Positions 1-8,972 of a stretch of DNA of 64,000 bases are shown here, in pieces (the first letter of the stretch is position 1; each line of letters starts with the position of its first letter). The notes below the pieces were generated by a model, which was given only the letters and a program-made list of their open reading frames with translations, made no database searches and was not told where the DNA came from. The stretch comes from Arthrobacter jinronghuae (GTDB lineage: Bacteria; Actinomycetota; Actinomycetes; Actinomycetales; Micrococcaceae), in assembly GCF_025244825.1 (NCBI RefSeq), contig NZ_CP104263.1, positions 2,170,001 to 2,234,000 on the forward strand, written 5' to 3'. The translations under genes were made by a program, and so were the position numbers.

Positions 1-41
1 GGCGAGCACACCACCTCGATTGCTTCGCTGAAGGTACCCAT
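1..41 (-). CDS. SRPBCC (polyketide cyclase/START-like) protein, 5' end only
   Basis: Only the first 13 codons are inside the window, reading leftwards off the edge: MGTFSEAIEVVCS. The ATG has a good ribosome binding site (GAGGAAG about five bases upstream). This N-terminus resembles the start of small SRPBCC 'cyclase/dehydrase' proteins of Arthrobacter relatives, which usually begin M(S/G)TFSxxIEV. That assignment is by resemblance of a very short segment, so it is tentative. A perfect LexA-type palindrome lies 88 bases upstream of this start, so the gene could be under SOS control. Confidence 0.4.
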   Translation of the reverse strand, partial: MGTFSEAIEVVCS

Positions 42-128
42 TCAGCTTCCTCTCCGCCCACGGATGCATGCACACGCACCAACCCACTGGTTATCCATTG
101 GTTCACTTGGTTATCAGTTGGCAACTAA

Positions 129-146
129 TTCGAACATATGTTCGAA
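129..146. promoter_or_regulatory. LexA (SOS) box, perfect palindrome
   Basis: TTCGAACATATGTTCGAA is an 18-base perfect palindrome that fits the actinobacterial/Bacillus-type LexA operator (CGAAC-N4-GTTCG). It sits between the divergent genes starting at 41 (minus) and 352 (plus), nearer to the minus-strand gene. No recognisable repair gene follows directly, so the target is unclear. Confidence 0.75.
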
Positions 147-351
147 CAGCTCCGCCACCAGTGTACGACCAGCCGGGGACAAACGGCACCACTCGGGGAT
201 GGATCGGAAGGGAAGACCCGCTCCGGCGCAACAGGGCCCGCGGTGTCGCCGCAGAAGTAGATGCCCGCGCATGGTGCAGACTGTTCCCAGAACACACCGG
301 ATCCGGTGCAGAAGGCCGGTCCGGGCAGTTTTCACCGAATGGGGGAAGAGT

Positions 352-816
352 ATGACGGCAGACAGCAACACACCGCCTAATGGAGGGCAGCAGTCGGAAC
401 CGTGGAATCCGTTCGGGCAGGGACCTGAACCCCAGCACCGGAATCCATATCTGGAAGACGTCCTGCCTGCGGATCAGGGCCCGGTTCCCCCAGAAGCGGC
501 CTCCCGGAAAACACGGTTCAGCGCGGCAGCGATAACGGGAATGATCCTCGTGTCGATCGTCTGGGCGATCGTCGTCCGCCCCCTCGTCATCCTCGCCCCC
601 TGGGACGTCTCCGACTTCTCCATTTTTGGCTTCTTCGCCTTTTCCGGCCTGTTCACCCTGCTCGCAGGAGTGACGGGATTCATCGCGGCGCTTATCCAGG
701 GGAACAAGAAGCTTGCCGCCCGCCTGTACATCATTCCCTCCCTGATCTGGCAGGCAGGCCTCGTGGCAGCGCTTTTCCTGCTGGTGATCGCCCTATCCGG
801 TTATGACGGCACCTAA
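352..816 (+). CDS. Small membrane protein of unknown function
   Basis: The 154-aa product has a polar, proline-rich cytoplasmic-like N-terminus (residues 1-55, with runs of P, Q, N and G) followed by three predicted membrane spans at about residues 57-82, 90-115 and 124-149. The ATG at 352 is chosen because GGGGAAGAG lies just upstream and the hydrophilic head starts there; the frame is open further upstream but that part has the composition of non-coding sequence. I recognise no family; the layout (P/Q/N-rich head plus three spans) is common in actinobacterial membrane proteins. It is followed, tail to tail, by the DHA2 exporter ending at 830. Confidence 0.7.
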   Translation: MTADSNTPPNGGQQSEPWNPFGQGPEPQHRNPYLEDVLPADQGPVPPEAASRKTRFSAAAITGMILVSIVWAIVVRPLVILAPWDVSDFSIFGFFAFSGLFTLLAGVTGFIAALIQGNKKLAARLYIIPSLIWQAGLVAALFLLVIALSGYDGT

Positions 817-829
817 CGCCAGGCCGCTC

Positions 830-2440
830 CTATCTCCCGCTGTCCACGTCCACCTTCACCCGCGCCGTGGTGGACAACGGCGTCTCCCGAATGAACAGGC
901 ACAGCACCAGGGCAACTGCCACGATGGGCACACTGAGCAGGAAAATGGGAGGCAGGGCCTGCCCGAATGCCGCAGCAATGAAGTCCTGCGCCGGTGCGGG
1001 GAGCCCGCGCAGCATAGCCGGACTCAGCGAATTGATGTCCCCTCCGAGGGCAGTCCCGGCCCCCGGCGGCGCCGCGGCAATCTCATTGCCCAACCGGTGG
1101 ATGAAGATCGACCCGAACAGCGCGATCCCGAACGAGGCACCGATCTGGCGGAAATAATTCGCTGCGGAAATCGCCGCGCCCATATCCCTGCCCGGCACGC
1201 TGTTCTGCACAATCAGCACCAGGTTCTGCATCAGCATTCCCAGCCCGAGTCCCATCACCAGCATGCCGATTGCGGTGAACCCGTATGGGGTGGTGTCCGA
1301 GATCCGTGAGAGCAGCACCAACCCGGCAATGATCACCGCACACCCCAGCACCGGATAGATCTTGTACCGGCCGGTGCGGGAAATCAGCTGCCCGGTGCCG
1401 ATGGAGGTCAGCAGCAGCCCGCCCATCATGGGCAGCATCATCAGGCCCGACTGCGTGGCGGTGGCCCGGTTGACCATCTGCAGGAAGGTGGGCAGGTAGG
1501 AGATGGTGGAGAACATCGCGATTCCGACGGCGATGCCCACCAGCACCGGCAGCAGGAAATTCCGGCTGCGGAACAGGCCAAGCGGCAGGATGGGTTCCTC
1601 GGCCCGCCTCTCCACCAGGACAAATGACGTGCCGGCCGCCAGCGTCACCACGGCCAGGGCAAGAATCTGCGGACTCGACCAGGCGTACGTGGTGCCGGCC
1701 CAGGTGGTCAGCATCACCAGGGCGGCGCTCGCGAGCGCAAGCAGCCCGGCGCCTGCGTAGTCCAGTTTCGGGCGCCGGCCCCGGGGTTTGGGCAGATGCA
1801 GCGAAGACACGACGACGGCGAGCGCCACCGCGCCGATGGGCAGGTTGATGTAGAACACCCACCGCCAGGACCAGGCATCGGTGATCCAGCCGCCCAGCAG
1901 CGGACCGCCCACGGACGCCAGCCCGAAGGCCGCCCCGATCAGGCCCATGTACTTCCCGCGCTCCCGCGGGGAGACCAGGTCCCCGAGGATGGCCTGCGCC
2001 CCGATCATCAGCCCGCCGCCGCCTACCCCCTGCAGCGCACGGAACCCGATCAGCTGGCCCATGTTCTGCGCCAGTCCGGACAGGACCGAGCCGGCGAGGA
2101 ACACCACGATGGCGAAAATGAAAATGCTCTTGCGGCCAAACAGATCACCGAGCTTGCCGTAGATCGGCAGGCCGATGGTGGCCGCCAGGATGTACGCGGT
2201 GACCACCCAGGACAGATGCTCCAACCCGTTCAGGTCCCCCACAATGGTGGGCAGGGCCGTAGCGACGATGGTTTGGTCCAGGGCTGCCAGCAGCACCGAG
2301 AGCACCAGCCCCGTGAAGACCGGCACGAGGTTCCGCTTCGGTCCCCCGCCCCGGGCGGCGTCCACCCGGTGCTTCGGCAGGGCGGTCCCGGAGCGGGCCG
2401 CGGGCGCCGCGGTGCGCGGCGTTATTGCTCTGTGGGACAT
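830..2440 (-). CDS. DHA2-family (EmrB/QacA-type) MFS drug exporter
   Basis: The 536-aa protein has the 14-helix layout of DHA2 drug:proton antiporters. Visible signatures are [18 protein letters not shown] in helix 1 (around residue 50), [20 protein letters not shown] in helices 2/3 with loop motif A GKLGDLFGRK, and GVGGGGLMIGAQAILGD in helix 4. It would export lipophilic drugs, dyes or metabolites using the proton gradient in the cytoplasmic membrane. It starts 33 bases after the end of a close paralogue (2474-4156) on the same strand, so the two are probably one transcript made by tandem duplication. The start ATG gives MSHRAITPR, an arginine-rich cytoplasmic tail. Substrate unknown. Confidence 0.9.
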   Translation of the reverse strand: MSHRAITPRTAAPAARSGTALPKHRVDAARGGGPKRNLVPVFTGLVLSVLLAALDQTIVATALPTIVGDLNGLEHLSWVVTAYILAATIGLPIYGKLGDLFGRKSIFIFAIVVFLAGSVLSGLAQNMGQLIGFRALQGVGGGGLMIGAQAILGDLVSPRERGKYMGLIGAAFGLASVGGPLLGGWITDAWSWRWVFYINLPIGAVALAVVVSSLHLPKPRGRRPKLDYAGAGLLALASAALVMLTTWAGTTYAWSSPQILALAVVTLAAGTSFVLVERRAEEPILPLGLFRSRNFLLPVLVGIAVGIAMFSTISYLPTFLQMVNRATATQSGLMMLPMMGGLLLTSIGTGQLISRTGRYKIYPVLGCAVIIAGLVLLSRISDTTPYGFTAIGMLVMGLGLGMLMQNLVLIVQNSVPGRDMGAAISAANYFRQIGASFGIALFGSIFIHRLGNEIAAAPPGAGTALGGDINSLSPAMLRGLPAPAQDFIAAAFGQALPPIFLLSVPIVAVALVLCLFIRETPLSTTARVKVDVDSGR

Positions 2441-2473
2441 GGCGGGTTTCTTCTCTTCATGGTTGTTGTTGGC

Positions 2474-4156
2474 CTACGTTGCGTCCACGTTCACCCGCGC
2501 CGTCCTGGACAACGGCTGCTGGACAAGAAACAGCGTCAGGACAAAGGCCGCCCCCAGGATCGGCACCCCGAGCAGGAAGATCGGCGGCAGCGCCTCGCCG
2601 AACGCGGATTTGATGAAGTCCTGCGCCGGAGCGGGCAACGCCCTGATGCTGTCCGGGCTGATTGAATTGGCGCCGCCCGACGCCGCATCGCCGGCTCCGG
2701 CCGGCGCGGACGCCAGCTGGTCGTTCAGCCGGCGGATGAACAGGGAGCCGAACAGGGCAATCCCGAGCGAACCGCCCATCTGCCGGAAGTAGTTGGCGGT
2801 GGAGACCCCGGTGCCCATGTCCTTGGCGGGGACGCTGTTCTGCACAATCAGCACCACGTTCTGCATCAGCGCCCCGATCCCCAGTCCCAGCACGAACATG
2901 CCCAGCGCGGTGAGGGAATACGGCGTCGTACTGGAGATGCGCGAGAGCAGCAGCAGCCCGCAGATCATGGTGAGTGAGCCGAGAATCGGATAGATCTTGT
3001 ACTTGCCCGTGCGGGAGATCAGCTGCCCCGTCCCGATCGAGGTGGTGAGCAGCCCCGCGGTCATTGGGAGCATCATCAGCCCGGACATAGTGGGACTGGC
3101 TCCGTTGACGATCTGCAGGAAGGTGGGCAGGTAGGCAATGGACCCGAACATGGCCAGGCCCACCGCGAGCCCCACCAGCGTGCAGATCAGGAAGTTGCGG
3201 ATCCCGAACAGGCGCAGCGGAAGTATCGGTTCGGACGCGCGCAGTTCCACCGGAATGAAGATGGCGACGGCGACGGCGGCCACCGCTCCCAGCGTGAGGA
3301 TGGTGGGCGAGGTCCAGGCATAGTTGTTGCCGCCCCAGCTGGTCAGCAGCACCAGGGCGGCGCTGCCGACGGCAAGCAGTGCGGCCCCGGAATAGTCCAG
3401 CCGGATCCCTTTGCGTTCGGACCGCGGCAGGTGCAGCGCGGTGATGATGACCGCGAGCGCCACCGCACCGATGGGCAGGTTGATGTAAAACACCCACCGC
3501 CAGGACCAGTAGTCGGTGAGGTATCCGCCCAGCAGCGGTCCGCTGACGGAAGCGATGCCGAACGCCGCGCCGATCAGGCCCATGTACTTGCCGCGCTCGC
3601 GGGCGGGCACAATGTCGCCGATGATGGCCTGCGCACCGATAATCAGCCCGCCGCCGCCTACGCCCTGGACGGCGCGGTAGGTGATGAGCTCGGTCATGCT
3701 GTGCGCCTGCCCGGACAGGGCGGAGCCGCCCAGGAAAACCACGATAGCGAAAATGAAGATGTTCTTGCGCCCGAGCAGGTCCCCGAGCTTCCCGTAGATC
3801 GGCAGCCCGATGGTGGAGGTCAGCAGGTAGGCGGTGATCACCCAGGAGAGGTGGTCCATGCCCTGCAGGTCCCCCACGATGGTGGGCAGGGCGGTGGAGA
3901 CGATGGTCTGGTCCAGGGCGGCGACAAGCACCGCGAGCATCAGCCCGGCGAAGACGACGGCGATCTGCCGCCGCGAGTGCCCGCCTCCCGCATCGGCGCG
4001 GCCCTGTGCACTCTCCCCGCCCGTTGGCGGGCCGCTCCGGGCCTGCGGCGTGTGCGCCACCAGGGGGACGGCATTGACCGGTGCTCCCATGGCACCGGCC
4101 ATGCCGGCTATCGGATGGGTTGCTGCGGTTCCGTGGGGAGTAAACCGGTCCGCCAT
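2474..4156 (-). CDS. DHA2-family (EmrB/QacA-type) MFS drug exporter, paralogue
   Basis: The 560-aa protein aligns along its length with the exporter downstream, including [20 protein letters not shown], motif [14 protein letters not shown] and the [14 protein letters not shown] segment. It carries a longer N-terminal tail of about 70 residues before helix 1. The start at 4156 (MADRFTPHG) is preferred over an in-frame ATG 22 codons upstream because AAGGAGGAG sits six or so bases before it. It is the first gene of the likely two-gene operon with 830-2440. The 285 bases upstream, to the divergent yhiM-like gene, must contain both promoters; no regulator gene is adjacent. Confidence 0.9.
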   Translation of the reverse strand: MADRFTPHGTAATHPIAGMAGAMGAPVNAVPLVAHTPQARSGPPTGGESAQGRADAGGGHSRRQIAVVFAGLMLAVLVAALDQTIVSTALPTIVGDLQGMDHLSWVITAYLLTSTIGLPIYGKLGDLLGRKNIFIFAIVVFLGGSALSGQAHSMTELITYRAVQGVGGGGLIIGAQAIIGDIVPARERGKYMGLIGAAFGIASVSGPLLGGYLTDYWSWRWVFYINLPIGAVALAVIITALHLPRSERKGIRLDYSGAALLAVGSAALVLLTSWGGNNYAWTSPTILTLGAVAAVAVAIFIPVELRASEPILPLRLFGIRNFLICTLVGLAVGLAMFGSIAYLPTFLQIVNGASPTMSGLMMLPMTAGLLTTSIGTGQLISRTGKYKIYPILGSLTMICGLLLLSRISSTTPYSLTALGMFVLGLGIGALMQNVVLIVQNSVPAKDMGTGVSTANYFRQMGGSLGIALFGSLFIRRLNDQLASAPAGAGDAASGGANSISPDSIRALPAPAQDFIKSAFGEALPPIFLLGVPILGAAFVLTLFLVQQPLSRTARVNVDAT

Positions 4157-4441
4157 GCACTCCTCCTTGGAATTTCCGCCGGATGAGGGGCACTCCGGTC
4201 GGAACATCCATTCGACGCCCACCGTCCTGCCAAGTCAACGGTCGGCGGCGGCCACCCATGTTGCCGGTACCGGCAGGCGTCGTGGCTGTCTGGTCCAGGG
4301 CAGGGACGGAGCGAAGTTCCATAGCCTGGGGAACTGCTCCCTGCCTCGGCGTTGTTCCACGGTTAGGACAGGCGCAGACTGGCACTAAACGCGGACCGGC
4401 CACGACGTCGAAGCCGCACGGGATCGCCTTCGGGGTACACC

Positions 4442-5485
4442 ATGAACCGGACAATAAGTGTCATTTTCCGCGCCATACCGCTTCTCATGGGCGCTGTCTG
4501 CCTGTCCTTCGGCCTTTACATCCTGGCCGGGCGGAACGATGCCGATCACTTTGTCGCCGGACACGTCAACGTCGGGCTGACCGCCATCTGTTATGCACTG
4601 TTCACCACGGCGGCCACCATCATCAGGCAGCTCATCAACCGCTATGGGCGCGCGTGGGCGATCATCCTGCCGCTCTCCGGCTACGTGGCTGCCGCCGCCG
4701 CCATCATCTGGGGCATCGCTCTGGCCAACCGGGACAACACCGCGGAGAACCTCACGGCGGGCTTCGTTGTGATCGGCATCGGCTTCGTCGCCGCGTGCGT
4801 CAGCACCGTCGCGGCCGCGTCCACAAAATTCACGCTCATCCAGTCAGCACAGTTACTCGAGCCTCAGGGCGGCCCGCCGGAAGGTGCCCACTCCCGCGCC
4901 GTCGGCGCCGCGCTGCTCGCAGTTCCGGTTGCGGCCGCCGTCGTCGGTTTCTCCCTTGCGATCGGCCTGTTGGTGCGCGGAGATACTCCCGGATTCGTTG
5001 CCGGCCACGTCCTGATCGGCCTGTCGGCGATCTGCACGTCGCTGATCGCCCTGGTCGCGAGCATCGTGCGCCAGGTGCGCAACGAATTCAGCGGCGGCGA
5101 ACGTTCCGCCTGGCCCTGGCTCGTGGCTGCCGCCGGCACGATCAATGTGCTGCTCGGACTATTCGTGCTGTTCAGCTCACACGAACCCTATCGGCTGGCC
5201 CCGGGATGTGTGCTGATCGGCCTCGGGCTGATCTGCTTCAGCATCCTGTCGAAGGTGCTGTTGCTCGCCCTCGTCTGGCGCCGCACGTTTGCCCTGGCCA
5301 ACCGCATCCCGCTGATGCCCATCGGAACAGCGCTCACCTGTCTGTTTTTCGCCGCGTTCCTCTTTGAAGCCGCAGGCACAGACCCGGCGTTCTTTGTCCC
5401 CGCGCACGTGCTGGTTGGGCTCGGAGCTGTCTGCTTTACGCTCTTCTCAATCGTGTCGATCCTCGAAGCGGGGACGTCCGAGTAG
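4442..5485 (+). CDS. YhiM-like inner membrane protein (DUF2776)
   Basis: The 347-aa protein closely resembles E. coli YhiM from end to end: shared stretches include FTTAATIIRQL, LALVWRRTFALANRIP and the C-terminal LVGLGAVCFTLFSIVSILEA. It has about ten hydrophobic segments and an internal repeat: the pattern (F)VAGHVxxGLxAIC recurs about every 65-70 residues (near residues 37, 108, 178, 245 and 310). YhiM in E. coli is linked to acid and low-pH survival; the molecular function is not known. The family is mainly known from enterobacteria, so its presence here may reflect transfer. Start ATG 4442 has only a weak upstream purine run. Confidence 0.85.
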   Translation: MNRTISVIFRAIPLLMGAVCLSFGLYILAGRNDADHFVAGHVNVGLTAICYALFTTAATIIRQLINRYGRAWAIILPLSGYVAAAAAIIWGIALANRDNTAENLTAGFVVIGIGFVAACVSTVAAASTKFTLIQSAQLLEPQGGPPEGAHSRAVGAALLAVPVAAAVVGFSLAIGLLVRGDTPGFVAGHVLIGLSAICTSLIALVASIVRQVRNEFSGGERSAWPWLVAAAGTINVLLGLFVLFSSHEPYRLAPGCVLIGLGLICFSILSKVLLLALVWRRTFALANRIPLMPIGTALTCLFFAAFLFEAAGTDPAFFVPAHVLVGLGAVCFTLFSIVSILEAGTSE

Positions 5486-5495
5486 CAGAGCAGCG

Positions 5496-6275
5496 CTAAG
5501 GCTCGGCGGTAACTGCTCCCCGCCAGGTGCGGATGCCGGTGCGTACTTCTTCCGGCAGCCCGGCGTCGTCAAAGAGCCGCTGCAGCGAAAAGCCGTCCAC
5601 CGCCGCGCGGAGGGCACCGTCCATGCTGGTTCCGTGCTCGGCGCACAGTTTTTCGCTCTCTGCCTCCGGATTGGGCCGTCCCGTTGCTGCTGCGAAGGCG
5701 TCCGCGTTGCGGACGGTTTCGAAGTAGTCCTCCCGGATCTCCTCCGGCTCCGCGTCCACTGCCGCGAGCAGGACCATTGCGGTCATTCCGGTGCGGTCAC
5801 GTCCCGCCATGCAGTGGAAAAGCACCCCGCCCTCGGGTGCGCCGGCCAGGGCGGTGAGGACGGCGCCCATCCGGTCCGGCAGCCGGGTCAGGTGCGGCAG
5901 GAAGTACAGCGGCGTGCCCATCAGCCCGTTGTCCCAGTACCCTTCCCAGAACTCCGGGTTCTCGTCCAGGCCGTCCAGGTCCACGGGAACCGTGGTGAGC
6001 CAGTCCGGGCGGGCGGTGGTGTCCCGTGCACGTTCGGGCGGCTGGCGGAGGTCGACGACGGTACGCACCCCCAGTGCATACAGGGTGTCCCAGCCGCCGG
6101 GCCGGATCAGGTCCACCGTTTCGGAGCGGAAGAAGACCCCGTGCGGCGTAAGCGTGCCGTCGCGCCGTCGTCGGCCGCCCAGATCGCGGAAGTTCACCAG
6201 GCCCTCCACGGTGGCGGGGGTGCCGGAAGCCTCGTCGACTGCATTGAGCTTGGCCGTGTCCGGGAAACTAGGCAA
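5496..6275 (-). CDS. Tyrosine/serine phosphatase (Y_phosphatase3 family)
   Basis: A 259-aa cytoplasmic phosphatase. The P-loop is FHCMAGRDRTGMT (HCX5RT) in the middle of the chain, with upstream NFRDLGG and DLRQPPERAR, which are typical of the bacterial Y_phosphatase3 group related to M. tuberculosis PtpB. These enzymes hydrolyse phosphotyrosine, phosphoserine or phosphoinositides. The start is probably a TTG at 6275, with AAGGAATGG upstream; it overlaps the stop of the DUF2087 gene by 8 bases, implying coupled translation. An in-frame ATG at 6353 would give a longer overlap and is less likely. It is the last gene of the operon 7612-5496. Confidence 0.8.
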   Translation of the reverse strand: MPSFPDTAKLNAVDEASGTPATVEGLVNFRDLGGRRRRDGTLTPHGVFFRSETVDLIRPGGWDTLYALGVRTVVDLRQPPERARDTTARPDWLTTVPVDLDGLDENPEFWEGYWDNGLMGTPLYFLPHLTRLPDRMGAVLTALAGAPEGGVLFHCMAGRDRTGMTAMVLLAAVDAEPEEIREDYFETVRNADAFAAATGRPNPEAESEKLCAEHGTSMDGALRAAVDGFSLQRLFDDAGLPEEVRTGIRTWRGAVTAEP

Positions 6276-6840
6276 ATTCCATTCCTTCCGCCGGGCGGGG
6301 ACGGGTGAGCCAGTACTGGGTGCCTGCGGCATCCCGGGCCACGATGCCTTCATCCACCAGGTAGCGGCGGATGGCAGCGGGGTCTGCGGTGAAGGCCGTC
6401 AGCCGGGTGGTGAGTTCCTTCTCCGACAGGACCGGCCGCAGCCCCGGCTCCGGCGGCCGGGCATGTTCAAAGACCTCCCCGGCCAGGAAATGGAGCAGCT
6501 CCAGCCGGTCGGAGCGTTTGCGCGGGTAGGACTCGAGCCTGCCGTTGACCAGAAAGCGGCGGGCCGACGTGTCGGGTGTGCGTACCCCGGCGGCCAGCAG
6601 ATCAGCGAAGACCGAGGCTACGGGTTCCACGCCGCGCTCGCCGACGCGGACCAGGCCGGCGTTCTGCAGCACGGCCAACGACTTGGTCTCGGAAGAGGTG
6701 AGATCCTCCGGGTCCAGGCAGGCGCCGTCGTTGTCCGCCAGCACGGCTCGGGCGTACAGGTGCAGGCGCCGGCGGTCAGCGAGCGCCGCCGCCACGGGAC
6801 GCCAGCGGTTCCCCTCCGGAGTCGGATCAGTTTCCCCCAT
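6268..6840 (-). CDS. DUF2087 domain protein
   Basis: The 190-aa protein has a C-terminal DUF2087 region (about residues 95-185): RFLVNGRLESYPRKRSDRL, LLHFLAGEVF, the ELTTRLTAF segment and a final RRYLVDEGIVAR...YWL strand. DUF2087 is often attached to ArsR/MerR-type DNA-binding heads and is thought to be a wHTH-like module. The N-terminal part (LADRRRLHLYARAVL, then NAGLVRVGERGVEP) also looks like a winged helix, so a regulatory role is a reasonable inference. It overlaps the upstream Imm52-like gene by 14 bases and the downstream phosphatase by 8 bases, so all three are co-translated. Confidence 0.75.
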   Translation of the reverse strand: MGETDPTPEGNRWRPVAAALADRRRLHLYARAVLADNDGACLDPEDLTSSETKSLAVLQNAGLVRVGERGVEPVASVFADLLAAGVRTPDTSARRFLVNGRLESYPRKRSDRLELLHFLAGEVFEHARPPEPGLRPVLSEKELTTRLTAFTADPAAIRRYLVDEGIVARDAAGTQYWLTRPRPAEGMEFA

Positions 6841-7612
6841 GGTTCCCTAGCACCTGGACCGGCAGCATCTCGTGCATCATCCCCATGACCTGCAGTTCGG
6901 CGTACAGGTCCGCCACGGCCGGGGCATGCCAGTCCTTCACCGTGATGAGCGTTCCGTCCGGGTAGTTTTGCACGGCGGCAGCAGCAATGGGGAAGGGCAG
7001 CCGCCCGTAGGCCGTCCGGGAGAACCAGTTGAGGTATCCGACGGCGGGTTCCCGGTGAGATGTATGTCCCGGCAATCCCAACCGGGTCCGGCGCTCGCTG
7101 ACCCTGTCATAGGATTCCCGGCTGGTAAGGCTCGCCGTTTCCGGTTCCCAGATGCGGATCAGCTTCCGGAACCAGGCGGAGGCCTCATCAGGGGTGCCGA
7201 TAGTGAAGCCCCCCGGCAGTTTCAGGGAGATTTCGTTGGGTCTCGGGCCGAGGTTCCGGCCGGCGGTAACGTCCAGGGAGAACAGCGGTTCCTTGGCACA
7301 CGTGTCAGCGTAAAGCAGGAACTGCATCTTTCTGGTGCCGGTGGAAAACGGCGAGCCGGGGGCGTCGCGCTCCCGGTGGCTTTCAATTGCCCGGCCCAGT
7401 GCGGACGGGTCCGTAAAGTCCGCAGCGTCCCTGAACACGAGTGCTGGGCCGTGCCACTCACTCTCGGCAGCATCAAACCGTCCCCGGAACAGGTCCAGCA
7501 TCCGCAGGATCCGGGCGGCCACCTGCTCCGCCGTTTCCCTCCTGGCTCCCCACAGCAGCCCGATACGGACAGCCTTATCCTCCGGAAACAGGTCGGCCAC
7601 AGTGAGTGTCAT
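6827..7612 (-). CDS. Imm52-like protein, copy A
   Basis: The 261-aa protein has the pattern of the Imm52 immunity family: an N-terminal IGLLWGARRETAEQVAARIL, a central NEISLKLPGG and IRIWEPETA, and a late VGYLNWFSRTAYGRLPFP block. It is a paralogue of the gene at 7632-8453. Imm52 proteins normally neutralise secreted nuclease-type toxins, but no toxin is visible here. The start ATG 7612 lies seven bases behind TAGGTT, with no ribosome binding site, so translation is probably leaderless; the upstream in-frame extension is rejected. The family call rests on remembered motif spacing and should be tested. Confidence 0.6.
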   Translation of the reverse strand: MTLTVADLFPEDKAVRIGLLWGARRETAEQVAARILRMLDLFRGRFDAAESEWHGPALVFRDAADFTDPSALGRAIESHRERDAPGSPFSTGTRKMQFLLYADTCAKEPLFSLDVTAGRNLGPRPNEISLKLPGGFTIGTPDEASAWFRKLIRIWEPETASLTSRESYDRVSERRTRLGLPGHTSHREPAVGYLNWFSRTAYGRLPFPIAAAAVQNYPDGTLITVKDWHAPAVADLYAELQVMGMMHEMLPVQVLGNHGGN

Positions 7613-7631
7613 GCGGCACAACCTACCCGAT

Positions 7632-8453
7632 TCAGGCCCGGTCTTCGTGGAAGGGACCATCGGGAACCTGGTGATCCGGCATCTCGTGCAGCATCCCCAT
7701 GGTCTCCAGCTCGGCATACAGGTCAGCGACGGCGGCGGCGTTCCAATCCGGGACGGCAATCAGCGTCCCGTCCGGGTCCTCACGGGTCACCGCGTCCAGC
7801 GGGAAAGGAAGCCTGCCGTACCCGGTGCGCGAGAACCAGTTCAGATAGCCCACAGACGGAGCGCTGAACGGCCGGTGCCCGATCCCCAGTTGACCCCTCC
7901 TCTCTCTGCAGAGGTCCATGGTTTCCGGGGTCATAAGGCACGCAGTTTCGGGTTGCCAGATTCGGACCAGTTCACCGAACCAGCCGCGGGCCTCCTCAGG
8001 GGAACCGAGAACGAATTCCGCAGGCGGCCGAAGTGAAATGCTGTTTGCCGGCAGCGTCCAGAAATGGCTGCGGCCGGCAGAAATATCAAACAGAAACAGT
8101 CCGTTCTCCGGATCGCCGCCCGCGGTCAGTGAAAATTTTGCCTTCAGGGTTCCGGTGTCCACAAGGGAGTCGGGGACGTCGCGCTGGCGGGGACTTTGAA
8201 TCAGCGCTCCGAGTGTTTCCGGCCCGTCAGGGATGTCGATCCATTGGGGTCCGGGCGCGAAGAGGGTCTTCACCGACATCTGCCACGCTGCGTCCAGTTC
8301 CGGAAACCTGTTTCGAAGCAACGGGAGCGTCAACAGGATCCGTTCCGCGACCTGCACCGGAGTCTCCTTGCGCGATCCCCATTCCAGGGACAGCCACGCG
8401 TGGACCCGTTCGCCATCAGGTAAAGGGAAGAGGTCACCGACGGTTTGTGTCAT
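7632..8453 (-). CDS. Imm52-like protein, copy B
   Basis: The 273-aa protein repeats the layout of copy A: AWLSLEWGSRKETPVQVAER near the N-terminus, NSISLRPPAE, VRIWQPETACLMTPE, and VGYLNWFSRTGYGRLPFP. About half the residues match copy A by eye. Start ATG 8453 follows TAGGTT by seven bases, and the 20 bases around both starts are the same (GGTAGGTTGTGCCGCATGAC), so promoter and gene were duplicated together. Only 19 bases separate its stop from the copy A start, yet copy A keeps its own promoter-like element inside that stretch. Confidence 0.6.
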   Translation of the reverse strand: MTQTVGDLFPLPDGERVHAWLSLEWGSRKETPVQVAERILLTLPLLRNRFPELDAAWQMSVKTLFAPGPQWIDIPDGPETLGALIQSPRQRDVPDSLVDTGTLKAKFSLTAGGDPENGLFLFDISAGRSHFWTLPANSISLRPPAEFVLGSPEEARGWFGELVRIWQPETACLMTPETMDLCRERRGQLGIGHRPFSAPSVGYLNWFSRTGYGRLPFPLDAVTREDPDGTLIAVPDWNAAAVADLYAELETMGMLHEMPDHQVPDGPFHEDRA

Positions 8454-8537
8454 GCGGCACAACCTACCCGATGCGGGCAACCCCGCGGTTGAGAACGCCG
8501 ACGGCGTGTGGCTCCGCGTGCCGGAAGCGGACCCCCG

Positions 8538-8876
8538 CTAGCTGCGGCTGAAGGCGTCCAGCTTGCGCTGGGTCTCCATCTCGTGGCGGACCTTCAGCTC
8601 GTAGTCGATGAAGGCCTCGATCATGGCCTTGTACGTGCGTTCCACCACATTGCAGTCGCCGTCCTGCTCCTGGGCCGCATGGCGGACATGGGCAATGACT
8701 TCCTCCATGCGCTTGGGCGAGCGGACGGCGTCGTCGTTGTCCTTCAGTCCCCCGGCGACGCGGACCAGCCGCTGCCGCCGCCAGATCAGCGCGACAATTT
8801 CCTCATCGATTTCGTCAATTGCTGTCCGGACATTATCTAGCTGTCCCGAAACGGATTTCTGCTCAGCTGATTCCAT
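8538..8876 (-). CDS. Chorismate mutase, AroQ class (type II domain)
   Basis: A 112-aa all-helical protein that matches the small AroQ-type chorismate mutase domain: IDEIDEEIVALIWRRQRLV in helix 1, LKDNDDAVRSPKRMEEVIAH, and a C-terminal YKAMIEAFIDYE helix. It converts chorismate to prephenate in phenylalanine and tyrosine synthesis and acts in the cytoplasm. Actinobacterial versions of this size often need DAHP synthase as a partner for full activity. The ATG is six bases behind TACTCT (minus strand 8888-8883), so the transcript may be leaderless. Confidence 0.85.
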   Translation of the reverse strand: MESAEQKSVSGQLDNVRTAIDEIDEEIVALIWRRQRLVRVAGGLKDNDDAVRSPKRMEEVIAHVRHAAQEQDGDCNVVERTYKAMIEAFIDYELKVRHEMETQRKLDAFSRS

Positions 8877-8972
8877 CCCTTAAGAGTAACCATTCCCGGG
8901 CCGCAGGCGCCGCACCGGGCCCCCGCTACCCGGGTAATGGCCGTCCGGCGCTTTCATGGCAGGATCATAGGC

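Noticed and set aside
114..190. A minus-strand frame ending LSPAGRTLVAELFEHMFELVAN
   Set aside because: It looks vaguely like a regulator C-terminus but only 25 codons are convincing and the upstream part has none; it overlaps the SOS box region.
2457..4454. A 665-codon open frame on the minus strand overlapping the DHA2 exporter
   Set aside because: Rich in Arg, Gly and Ala with no domain pattern; it is the out-of-frame shadow of the clear MFS gene in the same place.
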